DNA of 64,000 bases from Paenibacillus sp. J31TS4 (lineage in GTDB: Bacteria; Bacillota; Bacilli; Paenibacillales; NBRC-103111): positions 744,001-808,000 of the forward strand of contig NZ_BOSI01000002.1 in the NCBI RefSeq assembly GCF_018403265.1, read 5' to 3'. Within the stretch, counting starts at the first letter, position 1. Each line of letters begins with the position of its first letter. Positions 34,255 through 44,145 of this stretch are shown piece by piece. The translations under genes were made by a program, and so were the position numbers. The notes under the pieces were generated by a model. The model had not been told where the DNA came from, searched no databases, and worked only from the letters and a program-made list of their open reading frames with translations.

Positions 34255-36597
34255 ATGAAGAAGCAAACCAATTTGAAACGTATCAAGCTGAGATCTCTGG
34301 CCCTCGGATTTGTCTTTACAATGATTTTTCTCACACTGGTTGGCAGAATGTATTGGATCCAAGTGGTGGATGCGGCTTGGCTGCAGAGCCAGGCCGAGCA
34401 GAAGTGGAAGGAAGACGAGGTGCTTCGCGCCAAACGCGGGTCGATTGTGGACCGCAACGGCAAGACGCTGGCGGAGGACACGATCGCTTATATCGTTACT
34501 TTGAATCCCAAGATTATCCATTCGAAGAAGATAGAGAAGGAAGTTTCCCAGGGGCTGGCGCAAGTGCTGAGCGAGTCGCAGGACAGCACGGAGATTGCCA
34601 AGCTGGAGGACAAGATCTACAAGCTCGCCACCAAGACGAAGGATGACGGCAAAACCCTCATGACGGAAGTCGAAGTGCGCAACGAAGGCTACAAAATCGA
34701 CGCCGACAAATACCAAAAGATCAGGGATCTTATTGCTGATATAAAGGAAAAGACAGGGGTCTCGCTCACGGGCATCAATTTGAGAGAATCCCAAAACCGG
34801 CTTTACCCGAACAACCGGCTGGCCTCTCATGTAATCGGCTATACGGACCGGGATGGCAAGGCGATCGGCGGTATTGAACAGAAGTACAACACATTTCTGA
34901 GCGGCACGAACGGCACTCTGTCAAGAGAACGGGACAAGATGGGCGTTCAGCTGCCGGACTCCAAGATTACGATGACGCCGGCCGTCGACGGCAACGATGT
35001 CCGGCTGACGATCGACCAGAACATTCAGTTCTATATTGAGAAGGCGCTTCGCGAGGCCTACACCAAGTGGAAACCGAAAAGCCTGACGGCGGTCGCCGTC
35101 GATCCGTCGACGATGGAAATTCTCGGCATGTCCAGCATTCCCGACTTTAATCCGAACAAATTCTGGGAGGTCAACGCGGGGACCGATTACATTAATCGGG
35201 CCGTCGGCTCCCAGTTCGAGCCAGGCTCCACCTTCAAGATTGTCACACTTGCCGGGGCGATTGAAGAGGGCTTGTTCAACCCGAACGATTTTTACCAATC
35301 AGGAACGTACAATGTGCCTGGCCGTCCCGTCCACGACTACAATCGGAGCGGCTGGGGACGGATCTCCTACCTGGAAGGGCTGCAGCGTTCGAGTAACGTC
35401 GCCTTCGCCATTCTCGGCTATGAGCGGCTGCAGAAGGAACGGCTTCAGGATTATATGACCAAGTTCGGCTTCGGTACCAAGACGGGTATCGACCTGCCGG
35501 CGGAAGCGAACGGCAAGATCAACATGACGTACCCGTCCGACATCGCGCGGGCCACCTTCGGCCAGAGCATCACGACTACCGTCATTCAGCAGGTGGCCGC
35601 TTACGGGGCTATCGCGAACGGCGGCAAGCTGATGCAGCCGTATATCGTCAAGGATATCGTCAACCCGGATACAGGCGAAGTGGTGCAGTCGTTCCAGCCC
35701 AAGGTCGTACGCCAGGTCGTCTCCGAGCAGACGGCCAAGAAGACGACCGAGTATCTCGAGAAGACGGTCGACCCGGCCTACAAGTCCGTCAACACCGGCT
35801 GGCGGGCCGCCGTCGACGGCTACCGGGTCGCTGGCAAGACGGGAACGGCCAACATCGTGCCGGAAGGCAAGAGTACGTACTCCGACAATACGTGGTACAT
35901 TTCGTTCATCGGCTACGCGCCGGCGGACAATCCCAAGGTGATTGTTGCCGTTATGGCGGACCAGCCGGATCTCGGAGGCGACTTCCACAAGGCAGGGGAG
36001 TTGACCGGACCGGTATTCAAGGAGATCATGTCGCAGACGCTCGCCTACTTGAAGGTTCCGCCGGATACGTCGACCAATACGTCCGAGACGTCGACGGAGA
36101 TCGATGCCGCATCCCCGACCGTTGAGGTTCCGGATGTGACGGCCACCGCCAAAGGCTCCGCGCAGCAATCGCTCGAGAAGGCGGGTCTTAAGGTTGAACT
36201 GCTCGGCAAGGGGAGCAAGGTCGTCGGGCAATATCCGGCGGCGGGAACGCGCGTGACCGCATCGCAAACCGTCTATCTGGCAACGGAGGAGCCATCCTCA
36301 CTGGGGGTTCCTGAAATGAAGGGCAAATCGATGCGCGAGGCGCTCGAGCTGTGCTCGTTCCTCGGCGTGACGTGCCAAACAAACGGAGAAGGCTACGTAG
36401 TCTCGCAGACGGTAACCGAGGAAAATGGGCAGCAGCTCGTTCATCTCGAGCTGCAGCCGCTTGATCCGGCTGCCGTCAAGGCCGCCGCAGCCGGCGGAAG
36501 CGCGGGCAAGTCCGGCGACAAGGCCGGAACGGCTGCGTCCGACAAGAAAGCACCGGCGTCATCGACACCGCCGCCTTCCAAGAAAGACTCCCGCTGA
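34255..36597 (+). CDS. pbpB: Septal penicillin-binding protein 2B with two PASTA domains
   Basis: The class B transpeptidase cross-links septal peptidoglycan. The 780 residues comprise a single N-terminal membrane helix (about 18-38), a dimerisation domain, and a transpeptidase domain with active-site motifs S325-T-F-K328, S379-S-N381 and K528-T-G-T. Two PASTA domains follow (about 620-680 and 683-745), and the end is a disordered Ala/Lys/Ser tail. The first gene behind ftsL with two PASTA units matches B. subtilis PbpB. Start ATG follows GGAAGG-like spacing 14 bases after ftsL. A hairpin follows the stop codon and may reduce read-through into spoVD. Confidence 0.95.
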   Translation: MKKQTNLKRIKLRSLALGFVFTMIFLTLVGRMYWIQVVDAAWLQSQAEQKWKEDEVLRAKRGSIVDRNGKTLAEDTIAYIVTLNPKIIHSKKIEKEVSQGLAQVLSESQDSTEIAKLEDKIYKLATKTKDDGKTLMTEVEVRNEGYKIDADKYQKIRDLIADIKEKTGVSLTGINLRESQNRLYPNNRLASHVIGYTDRDGKAIGGIEQKYNTFLSGTNGTLSRERDKMGVQLPDSKITMTPAVDGNDVRLTIDQNIQFYIEKALREAYTKWKPKSLTAVAVDPSTMEILGMSSIPDFNPNKFWEVNAGTDYINRAVGSQFEPGSTFKIVTLAGAIEEGLFNPNDFYQSGTYNVPGRPVHDYNRSGWGRISYLEGLQRSSNVAFAILGYERLQKERLQDYMTKFGFGTKTGIDLPAEANGKINMTYPSDIARATFGQSITTTVIQQVAAYGAIANGGKLMQPYIVKDIVNPDTGEVVQSFQPKVVRQVVSEQTAKKTTEYLEKTVDPAYKSVNTGWRAAVDGYRVAGKTGTANIVPEGKSTYSDNTWYISFIGYAPADNPKVIVAVMADQPDLGGDFHKAGELTGPVFKEIMSQTLAYLKVPPDTSTNTSETSTEIDAASPTVEVPDVTATAKGSAQQSLEKAGLKVELLGKGSKVVGQYPAAGTRVTASQTVYLATEEPSSLGVPEMKGKSMREALELCSFLGVTCQTNGEGYVVSQTVTEENGQQLVHLELQPLDPAAVKAAAAGGSAGKSGDKAGTAASDKKAPASSTPPPSKKDSR

Positions 36598-36612
36598 CAA
36601 GCGGGAGGGTTG
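36588..36612 (+). terminator. Hairpin between pbpB and spoVD
   Basis: CTCCCGC pairs with GCGGGAG around TGACAA, followed by GGTTGTT. It has only a weak T tract and contains the pbpB stop codon in its loop, so it may act as a leaky attenuator. Confidence 0.5.
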
Positions 36613-36687
36613 TTCTAACCCCTGGTTGTCCGGAATAGTCATGGATATGAACGATCCTGACGACGGACAAAGGGGGTTATTTCGTCC

Positions 36688-38622
36688 ATGCGGGTTTCTG
36701 GCTTAACGATCCGCAGGAGGCTGTGGGTTCTCCTGCTTGCCGGTCTGTTGATTTTTCTAGCGTTAGTGGTACGATTGGCGTATGTGCAGCTGTGGCTCGG
36801 TCCGGAGCTCGCCAGCCGGGCGGAGGAATCGTGGCGCAGGGACCTTCCCTTCGCCGCCAAGCGCGGCGAAATATTGGACAGGAACGGCGTCCGGTTGACC
36901 TATAACGTCAGCTCGCCTACCGTTTGGGCGATTCCCGCCCAAATCAAGGACGCGCAGGCGACGGCGGCCAGTCTCGCCTCGGTGCTGCAGGCATCGGAGG
37001 AGGGCATTCTCGCTCAGATCAAGAAGCGGGAAGTTTACGTTCGGCTCCAGCCGGCCGGGAGGAAGATTACCGAAGAGAAAGCGCAGGAAGTGCGCAATCT
37101 CCAGCTCCCGGGCATCTTCGTTGCGGAAGACAACAAGCGCTACTATCCATTCGGCTCGCTCGCGGCGCATGTGCTTGGCTTCACGGGCATCGACAACCAG
37201 GGCCTGACGGGGGTAGAGGCTTCCTTCAACAAGCTGCTGACCGGACAGGCCGGCAGCATCTCGTACTTGGCGGACGCACGCAACCAGAAGATGCCCGATT
37301 CGTCGGACGAATACGTGAAGCCCAAGGACGGCCTGAATCTCCAGCTGACGATCGACAGCTACCTGCAGTCGGTGCTCGAGCGGGAGATGGACCAGGCGGT
37401 GCTGCAGCACAACCCGGATCATATCATCGGCATTATGATGGATCCCAACAACGGCGAGGTGCTCGCGATGGCGAGCCGCCCGACGTATGAGCCGTCCCAT
37501 TTTCGGGATTTTCCGAAAGAAGCGTACGACCGCAATCTTCCGATCTGGATGACCTACGAGCCGGGCTCGACATTCAAGATCATGACGCTGGCGGCCGCCC
37601 TCGAGGAGAAGAAGATCAATCTGAAGACCGACCACTTCTACGATCCCGGCTTTGTCGAGGTGGCGGGGGCTCGCCTGCGATGCTGGAAACGGCAGGGGCA
37701 CGGCAGCGAAACCTTCATGCAGGTCGTAGAGAATTCGTGCAATCCGGGGTTTGTAGCGATGGGCCAGAAGCTCGGGAAGGACCTGCTCTTCGACTATATC
37801 AACAAATTCGGCTTCGGCCGCAAGACGGGCATTGACCTGGGCGGCGAGGAGAATGGAATCCTGTTCAAGAAATCCCAGGTCGGCCCCGTCGAGCTGGCGA
37901 CGACCTCGTTCGGCCAGGGCGTGTCGGTTACGCCGATCCAGCAGGTGGCGGCCGTTTCGGCGGCGGTCAACGGGGGTAAACTCTATCAGCCTCATCTGGC
38001 GAAGGCTTGGTACCAGCCGGAGACGGAGCAGCTGATCGACACGGTCCAGCCGCAGTTCGTCAGGAACGTCATCTCGGAGGATACGTCGCGGCAGGTGCGC
38101 GAAGCGCTTGAGAGCGTCGTGGCCAACGGCACCGGGGGCAACGCCTTCCTGGACGGTTACCGGGTAGGCGGCAAGACTGGAACGGCGCAGAAAGTCGTGA
38201 ACGGCCGGTATTCCTCGAACGAGCACATCGTCTCGTTCGTCGGGATTGCGCCCGCCGACAAGCCGAGAGTCGTTATTTACATAGCGGTCGACAATCCGCA
38301 GGGGATCCAGTTCGGGGGTTTGGTAGCCGCTCCCATTGTCAAAAATATTATGGCGGATACGCTCCGTTATATGAATGTAGAGCCGAGCGCCGAGCAGCTT
38401 CCGAAGAAATACAAGCTGGGCGAGAAGCCCGTCGTGGAGGTGCCGGACATGATTGGCATGACGGTCTCGGATATTTATGAGGATATCCGCTCCGATCTCG
38501 TGCTGGCCAAGTCGGGCAACGGACAGACGGTCGTCAGCCAGGCACCTAAGGCGGGGACGAGGGTGGACCAGGGCTCAACGGTCCGCGTCTATCTGTCGGA
38601 TCCGCCGCCGGCGGCCAAATAA
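36688..38622 (+). CDS. spoVD: Sporulation-specific penicillin-binding protein SpoVD
   Basis: Class B transpeptidase of 644 residues, the same size as SpoVD of B. subtilis (about 646) and with a single C-terminal PASTA domain. The motifs are intact: S294-T-F-K297, S350-C-N352 and K496-T-G-T499. The N-terminal membrane helix is near residues 12-33, then the pedestal domain. SpoVD makes cortex peptidoglycan together with SpoVE during sporulation. Position directly after pbpB and before murE matches the Bacillus order. Start ATG 36688 lies 11 bases after AAGGGGG. No clear sigma-E promoter was found in the preceding 90 bases, so it may depend on read-through. Confidence 0.93.
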   Translation: MRVSGLTIRRRLWVLLLAGLLIFLALVVRLAYVQLWLGPELASRAEESWRRDLPFAAKRGEILDRNGVRLTYNVSSPTVWAIPAQIKDAQATAASLASVLQASEEGILAQIKKREVYVRLQPAGRKITEEKAQEVRNLQLPGIFVAEDNKRYYPFGSLAAHVLGFTGIDNQGLTGVEASFNKLLTGQAGSISYLADARNQKMPDSSDEYVKPKDGLNLQLTIDSYLQSVLEREMDQAVLQHNPDHIIGIMMDPNNGEVLAMASRPTYEPSHFRDFPKEAYDRNLPIWMTYEPGSTFKIMTLAAALEEKKINLKTDHFYDPGFVEVAGARLRCWKRQGHGSETFMQVVENSCNPGFVAMGQKLGKDLLFDYINKFGFGRKTGIDLGGEENGILFKKSQVGPVELATTSFGQGVSVTPIQQVAAVSAAVNGGKLYQPHLAKAWYQPETEQLIDTVQPQFVRNVISEDTSRQVREALESVVANGTGGNAFLDGYRVGGKTGTAQKVVNGRYSSNEHIVSFVGIAPADKPRVVIYIAVDNPQGIQFGGLVAAPIVKNIMADTLRYMNVEPSAEQLPKKYKLGEKPVVEVPDMIGMTVSDIYEDIRSDLVLAKSGNGQTVVSQAPKAGTRVDQGSTVRVYLSDPPPAAK

Positions 38623-38657
38623 TCGGCCGGCGGGGACAATTGGCGGCACTGCCGCTA

Positions 38658-38663
38658 TATAAT
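38658..38663 (+). promoter_or_regulatory. Possible -10 element before murE
   Basis: A perfect TATAAT lies in the spoVD-murE gap about 100 bases before the murE start, with no good -35 at the right distance. A GC-rich hairpin, CGCGGCG-TTCAT-CGCCGCG, lies just downstream at 38686-38705. It may be a weak internal promoter of the cluster. Confidence 0.35.
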
Positions 38664-38762
38664 GAAACTAATGCAGGTTCCGCCCGCGGCGTTCATCGCC
38701 GCGGCGCTTCCTTTATGACAGAATGAGAGACGACAGGCACAGCCGACAGGGGGACAAAGAGA

Positions 38763-40253
38763 ATGAAACTGAAGGAACTGACACCGCTCCTGGCCGCATC
38801 CAGACTGATTGGCGACGGAGAGGTTGAACTAACAGGCATTACCACCAATTCGAAACGGATCGAGCCCGGGGACTTGTTCATCTGTCTGCCCGGGTCTGTT
38901 CACGATGGGCACCGGTTCGCGGAAGACGCGGTCCGAAGCGGTGCCGCAGCTCTCGTCGTGGAGCGTCCGCTCGACGTGACGGTTCCGCAGCTCGTCGTCA
39001 AGAGCTCGCGGCTCGCCATGGCGATCATCGGCCCCAAGTGGTTCGGCTATCCGAGCCGCGAGCTGGGCGTCATCGGGGTTACCGGTACGAACGGCAAAAC
39101 GACGACGACCTATATTATCGAGAAGCTGCTCGCGGACGCCGGCCACCGGACCGGTCTGATGGGCACGATTCAGCTGAAGATCGGCGACGAGACGCTCCCG
39201 ACCGCCAACACCACGCTGGAAGCGCTGGAGATTCAAAGAAACTTAAGACGCATGAAGGAGGCGCAGGCCGACTACTGCGTGATGGAGGTTTCGAGCCACG
39301 CTCTTCACATGGGACGGGTTAAGGGCGTCCGCTTCCGGACCGCTCTCTTTACGAATTTGACACAGGACCATCTCGACTACCACAAGACGATGGACGACTA
39401 CCGCGCGGCCAAGGGGCTCTTTTTTTCCCGGCTGGGCAACGAATATGCGGACGACGAGCGGGAGCTGAGCTATGCGGTGCTGAACGCCGACGATCCGGCT
39501 TCCGCTTATTTTGCGGAGCTGACGGCGGCCCAGGTGCTGACGTACGGAATCGAGCAGGAGGCAGACGTCCGCGCGTCCGATATTCGGATTATGCCTTCCG
39601 GCACAACCTTCCGCCTCACGACGTTCCGCGGCGACACGGAGATCAAGCTCAAGCTGATCGGGAAGTTCAACGTCTATAATGCGCTGGGCGCCATTACGGC
39701 GGCACTGCTCGAGGGGATCGACCTGGCCGCCATCAAGCAAAGCCTGGAAAACATGAACGTCGTTCCCGGCCGGATGGAAGCGGTGGACGCAGGTCAGGAT
39801 TTCCTGGTTCTGGTCGATTATGCGCATACGCCCGACGGTCTGGAGAATGCATTGTCCACCATCCGCGAGTTCGCGGAGGGCGAGATCATGACCGTCTTTG
39901 GCTGCGGCGGAGACCGCGACCGGACGAAGCGGCCGATCATGGGCCGCATTGCGGCGCAGAACAGCCATTATGTCTACGTGACCTCCGACAACCCGCGCTC
40001 GGAAGATCCGGAGGCGATCCTCCGGGATATCGAGCCGGGTGTGAAAGAGGCGGGCTACGGGCCCGACCGCTACGCCATGCTCGCGGACCGCAGGGAAGCG
40101 ATCCGGCAGGCAGTCGGCCGAGCCCGCAAAGGAGATGTCATCCTGATTGCCGGCAAAGGGCATGAGACCTACCAGATCATTCAGGGGACGACGCATCATT
40201 TCGACGACCGGGAAGAAGCCCGGGACGCGCTAAGGGGACGAAACGATGATTAA
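38763..40253 (+). CDS. murE: UDP-MurNAc-L-Ala-D-Glu:meso-diaminopimelate ligase MurE
   Basis: MurE adds the third amino acid of the peptidoglycan stem peptide in the cytoplasm. In the 496-residue product the ATP-binding loop TGTNGKTTTT is at 107-116. TTLEALEIQRNL and VMEVSSHAL blocks follow, and the residue-selecting motif DNPR is at 409-412. DNPR is the mark of enzymes specific for meso-diaminopimelate rather than lysine, so the wall is probably of the mDAP type, as in Bacillus and Paenibacillus. The ribosome binding site is AGGGGG, 12 bases off. It overlaps murF by eight bases. Confidence 0.96.
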   Translation: MKLKELTPLLAASRLIGDGEVELTGITTNSKRIEPGDLFICLPGSVHDGHRFAEDAVRSGAAALVVERPLDVTVPQLVVKSSRLAMAIIGPKWFGYPSRELGVIGVTGTNGKTTTTYIIEKLLADAGHRTGLMGTIQLKIGDETLPTANTTLEALEIQRNLRRMKEAQADYCVMEVSSHALHMGRVKGVRFRTALFTNLTQDHLDYHKTMDDYRAAKGLFFSRLGNEYADDERELSYAVLNADDPASAYFAELTAAQVLTYGIEQEADVRASDIRIMPSGTTFRLTTFRGDTEIKLKLIGKFNVYNALGAITAALLEGIDLAAIKQSLENMNVVPGRMEAVDAGQDFLVLVDYAHTPDGLENALSTIREFAEGEIMTVFGCGGDRDRTKRPIMGRIAAQNSHYVYVTSDNPRSEDPEAILRDIEPGVKEAGYGPDRYAMLADRREAIRQAVGRARKGDVILIAGKGHETYQIIQGTTHHFDDREEARDALRGRNDD

Positions 40254-41628
40254 GAGAACGCTAGAAGCCATAGCGGCCATGACGGGCGGCGAGCTTGCAA
40301 AACGGGAGGACGCGGCAATCGAAATTCACGGCGTCTCCTTCGACAACCGGGAGGAGGGGCTGCCGGGCAAGCTGTTCCTTCCGCTTATTGCGGCCCGCAA
40401 TGGCCACCAGTACGTAGCCGAGGCGGCGGCGAAAGGCGCTGCGGGAAGCCTTTGGCAAAAGGACCAGGGCGAACCGCCTGCAGGCGTGCCGGTCGTTCTG
40501 GTGGACGATACGATGGCCGCCTTCCAGCGGTTGGCCCGGGAGTACCGCCGGCAAATCGGGGTCCGGGTCGTCGGCATTACGGGCAGCAACGGGAAGACGA
40601 CGACCAAGGATTTTGTCTTCTCCATCCTGTCGACCACCTATAAGACTTACAAGACCCAGGGAAACCTGAACAACCACCAGGGAGTCCCCTATACGCTGCT
40701 GTCGCTGGACGAAGACACGCAGATGGCAGTCGTGGAGATGGGGATGAGCGGGCGCGGCGAGATCGAGCTGCTGACGTCGATTGCAGAGCCGGATGCGGCC
40801 ATTATCACAAACATCGGCGAAGCCCATTTGCTGCAGCTCGGCTCGCGCGAGGAGATTGGTCGGGCCAAGCTGGAAATTCTCTCCGGGTTGAGGTCGGGCG
40901 GGTTTTTCGTATATCATGGGGACGAACCGCTGGTCGAGCGGCTGCTTCCGGAGATGCCGCATCCGGAGGAGATGCTCCGGTACCGGTTCGGGCGATCGAA
41001 TGCGAACGACCTGTATCCGACCGGCATGCTGACCGAGGAGGACGGGATGCATTTCACCGTCAGTCTTCCCGACTTCCCGCCCTGCTTCATTCCGGTGCTC
41101 GGCGAGCATAACGTCGTCAACGCACTGGCGGCCATTGCGGTCGGCAAATATATGGGAGTGACGGACGAAGACGTCGTCGTCGGCTTGCGCTTTGCGGAAA
41201 TGACCGGTATGCGGATCGAACGCATCTCGGCTTCGTCGGGCGCTCTGCTGCTGAACGACGCCTACAACGCCAGCCCGTTGTCGACCAAAGCTTCGCTCGA
41301 GCTGTTCAGGACGCTGCCCGGTGCGTCCCGCAAGCTGGCTGTGCTGGCCGATATGCTGGAGCTGGGGCCGGAGGAAGAGGAGTATCACCGCGAAATCGGT
41401 CGTCTCCTTGATCCGGGCAGCTTCACGCTGCTGTTTACATACGGGCCGCTGGCCAAGTTCATCGCCGAGGAGGCGGCTCCGCGCTTAGGCGCCGGCAGAG
41501 TCGCCTGGTTCGCCGACAAGGCGGATCTGATCGCCGCTCTGCGTGCCGAGGTGCGGGACGGAGATGCCGTCCTGTTCAAGGGCTCGCGGGGGATGGCGCT
41601 TGAGGATGCCGTGCAGGCGCTCCTCTAG
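40246..41628 (+). CDS. murF: UDP-MurNAc-tripeptide:D-Ala-D-Ala ligase MurF
   Basis: MurF completes the pentapeptide by adding D-Ala-D-Ala. The 460-residue protein has the Mur ligase ATP loop TGSNGKTTTK (112-121) and the family block TQGNLNNHQGVPYTLLSL, which is MurF-specific. VEMGMSGRGEIELL and, later, LNDAYNASPLSTKASL near residue 341 complete the pattern. The start ATG lies inside the 3' end of murE, so translation is probably coupled. Length is normal and all three Mur ligase domains can be followed. Confidence 0.96.
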   Translation: MIKRTLEAIAAMTGGELAKREDAAIEIHGVSFDNREEGLPGKLFLPLIAARNGHQYVAEAAAKGAAGSLWQKDQGEPPAGVPVVLVDDTMAAFQRLAREYRRQIGVRVVGITGSNGKTTTKDFVFSILSTTYKTYKTQGNLNNHQGVPYTLLSLDEDTQMAVVEMGMSGRGEIELLTSIAEPDAAIITNIGEAHLLQLGSREEIGRAKLEILSGLRSGGFFVYHGDEPLVERLLPEMPHPEEMLRYRFGRSNANDLYPTGMLTEEDGMHFTVSLPDFPPCFIPVLGEHNVVNALAAIAVGKYMGVTDEDVVVGLRFAEMTGMRIERISASSGALLLNDAYNASPLSTKASLELFRTLPGASRKLAVLADMLELGPEEEEYHREIGRLLDPGSFTLLFTYGPLAKFIAEEAAPRLGAGRVAWFADKADLIAALRAEVRDGDAVLFKGSRGMALEDAVQALL

Positions 41629-41705
41629 GCGGGAGGCCGGGAAGGGGCGTCTGTCCTCTGTCCCTCCGGCCTCCGAGTACCGCAAACTGTTCAGGAGGGT
41701 TCGTT

Positions 41706-42671
41706 GTGATTGATTTCAAAGAAATGCTCTTTCCCCTGGGAGCGGCGTTCGTGCTGGCGTTGCTGGCCGGGCCGCTGCTGATCCCGGTATTGCGCGCGCT
41801 CAAATTCGGGCAGCAAATCCGTAAGGAAGGGCCCCAGGCCCACATGAAAAAAGCCGGGACCCCGACGATGGGGGGGACCATCATCCTGCTCGCGCTGGCG
41901 CTGGCAGCCCTCCGCTTCTCCGATAAGACGCCGGAGCTTGTCATCCTGCTCGTCGCCTCGCTCGGGTACGGGCTCGTCGGCTTCCTGGACGATTACATCA
42001 AGATCGTCTTCAAGCGTTCGCTCGGCCTGACGGCCAAGCAAAAGCTGGCCGGCCAGCTGATCGTATCGCTGGTTGTGTGCTATCTGCTGTACAGCATCGG
42101 CCACCCGACGGAGATCCGTATTCCGTTCTTCGATACGGCGCTGCCGCTCGGCTGGTTCTATTATCTGTTCGTCATCCTGTTCATGCTCGGCATGAGCAAT
42201 GCCGTCAACTTCACCGACGGCCTCGACGGCCTCTTGTCGGGCACAAGTGCGATCGCCTTCGGCGCCTTCGCGATCATTGCGATGCAGATGCACGAGCCGG
42301 AGACGGCAGTCTTCACCGCGGCGATGGTCGGTGCAGTGCTGGGCTTCCTCGTCTACAACGCCCATCCGGCGAAGGTCTTCATGGGCGACACCGGATCGCT
42401 CGGCATCGGAGGCGGCCTCGTGGCGGCATCCATTCTGACGCACTCGGAGATTCTCCTGCTTCTAATCGGGGGCGTGTTCGTCGTCGAGATCTTATCCGTT
42501 ATTATTCAAGTCATCTCCTTCAAAACCCGGGGCAAGCGCGTGTTCAAGATGAGCCCGATCCATCACCACTTTGAGCTGGTCGGCTGGTCGGAATGGCGCG
42601 TGGTGACGACGTTCTGGGTCGCCGGACTCGTGTTAGCCGCAGTCGGACTCTATATAAATGAGGTGTTCTAA
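41706..42671 (+). CDS. mraY: Phospho-N-acetylmuramoyl-pentapeptide transferase MraY
   Basis: The polytopic membrane enzyme joins UDP-MurNAc-pentapeptide to undecaprenyl phosphate, giving lipid I. The 321-residue product has about ten helices and the family motifs KKAGTPTMGG (about residues 45-54), GFLDDYIK and SNAVNFTDGLDGL, the last two carrying the catalytic Asp pairs. It ends with HHHFELVGWSEWRVV, the diagnostic C-terminal block. The start is GTG behind CAGGAGGG (41693-41698). It lies between murF and murD as expected. Confidence 0.96.
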   Translation: MIDFKEMLFPLGAAFVLALLAGPLLIPVLRALKFGQQIRKEGPQAHMKKAGTPTMGGTIILLALALAALRFSDKTPELVILLVASLGYGLVGFLDDYIKIVFKRSLGLTAKQKLAGQLIVSLVVCYLLYSIGHPTEIRIPFFDTALPLGWFYYLFVILFMLGMSNAVNFTDGLDGLLSGTSAIAFGAFAIIAMQMHEPETAVFTAAMVGAVLGFLVYNAHPAKVFMGDTGSLGIGGGLVAASILTHSEILLLLIGGVFVVEILSVIIQVISFKTRGKRVFKMSPIHHHFELVGWSEWRVVTTFWVAGLVLAAVGLYINEVF

Positions 42672-42673
42672 CA

Positions 42674-44089
42674 ATGAAGCAGCCAGACGCATATAAAGGA
42701 CGGCGGGTCGTCGTCCTCGGCATGGCCCGCAGCGGCGCCGCAGCCGCCAAGCTTTTCCATTCGCTGGGAGCCGTCGTGACGGTGAACGATGCCAAGGAAA
42801 GAACCGCATGCCCGGAGGCCGACGAGTTGGAGGCTCTGGGTATTTCTGTTGTTTGCGGAGGTCACCCGGACAGCCTGCTCGACGGGGATGTGGCGCTTGT
42901 CGTCAAAAATCCCGGCATCCCCTACGAGGCGCCGCCGGTACGCCGCGCCCTGGAGCTTGGGATCGAGGTCGTCACCGAGGTTGAACCGGCCTATCGAGTC
43001 GCCAAAGCGCCGATGGTCGGGATTACCGGCTCCAACGGCAAGACGACGACCACCACGTGGGTCGGTCTCATGCTGGAGGCTGCGGGCATGAAGCCGATCG
43101 TCGCCGGCAATATCGGCACGCCTTTGTGCGAAGCCGCTCAGGAGGCCGGAGAGGACAACTGGCTCGTCGTGGAGCTCAGCAGCTTCCAGCTGAAGGGGAC
43201 CGATCTGTTCCGCCCGCGTATCGGAGCTCTTCTCAACGTGTACGAAACCCATTTGGATTACCACGGCACCATGAAGGATTACGTGGAATCCAAGCTGAAG
43301 CTGTTCGCCAATCAGACGGAAGACGACATCGCGGTCCTGAACTGGGACGACGGAGAATGCCGGCGCCGGGCCTCGAGCCTCCGCGCCAAGCTGCTTCCGT
43401 TCAGCCGCAAGGAACAGCTGGAGCACGGCGTCTTTTTGCGCCGCCATGCGGAGACCGGCCGGTTGGAGCGCGATATCGTCTACCGCGACGAGCAAGGCGA
43501 GCTGCATTTTATTCTCCGGGCGACCGAGCTCGGCCTGCCGGCGGAGTTTAACATCGAGAATGCGCTCGCGGCCGCGGCGATTGCGCTGGCGGCGGGAGCT
43601 CCGATAGAACCGGTAGCCGCTGCGCTCAAGTCGTTCCGCGGCGTCGAGCATCGTCTTGAGTATGTGGAGGAGAAGAATGGAGTCCACTATTACAACAACT
43701 CCAAGGCGACGAACCCGGCCGCGACGGTGAAAGCTCTCGAGGCGTTCGATCGTAAGGTCGTGCTTATCGCGGGCGGGCTGGACCGGGGGATGGAGTACAC
43801 CGACATGGTTCCCCGGCTTCAGGAGCATGTCCATGCGATCGTCACGCTTGGCGAGACGAGGGACAAGCTGCTGGCCGCCGCCAAGCAGGCCGGTATCGAG
43901 AAGGCCGTCGCCATCGACGGGGCCGGCAAATCGGCCGCCGAGACGCTTGACGAGGCTGTACGCGCCGCCGCCGGCATGGCCGGGAGCGGAGACATCGTGC
44001 TGCTGTCGCCCGCCTGCGCCAGTTGGGACATGTTCCCCTCCTTCGAGGAACGCGGTAGCATGTTTAAAAAGTCCGTGCATACCCTGTAA
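42674..44089 (+). CDS. murD: UDP-MurNAc-L-Ala:D-Glu ligase MurD
   Basis: MurD adds D-glutamate to UDP-MurNAc-L-Ala. In the 471-residue product the N-terminal Rossmann-like domain has VVVLGMARSGAAAAKL. The ATP loop TGSNGKT is at 118-124, then SSFQLKGTDLFRP and LNVYETHLDYHG. The C-terminal domain has VHYYNNSKATNPAATV and GLDRGM. Only two bases separate it from mraY and there is no strong ribosome binding site, so translation is likely coupled. Position before spoVE fits the Bacillus cluster. Confidence 0.96.
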   Translation: MKQPDAYKGRRVVVLGMARSGAAAAKLFHSLGAVVTVNDAKERTACPEADELEALGISVVCGGHPDSLLDGDVALVVKNPGIPYEAPPVRRALELGIEVVTEVEPAYRVAKAPMVGITGSNGKTTTTTWVGLMLEAAGMKPIVAGNIGTPLCEAAQEAGEDNWLVVELSSFQLKGTDLFRPRIGALLNVYETHLDYHGTMKDYVESKLKLFANQTEDDIAVLNWDDGECRRRASSLRAKLLPFSRKEQLEHGVFLRRHAETGRLERDIVYRDEQGELHFILRATELGLPAEFNIENALAAAAIALAAGAPIEPVAAALKSFRGVEHRLEYVEEKNGVHYYNNSKATNPAATVKALEAFDRKVVLIAGGLDRGMEYTDMVPRLQEHVHAIVTLGETRDKLLAAAKQAGIEKAVAIDGAGKSAAETLDEAVRAAAGMAGSGDIVLLSPACASWDMFPSFEERGSMFKKSVHTL

Positions 44090-44145
44090 CAGGGGGGATA
44101 ACCAAGCCTTGGCTGTCCCACACCATCTGGGAGAGGTGTTAAGGC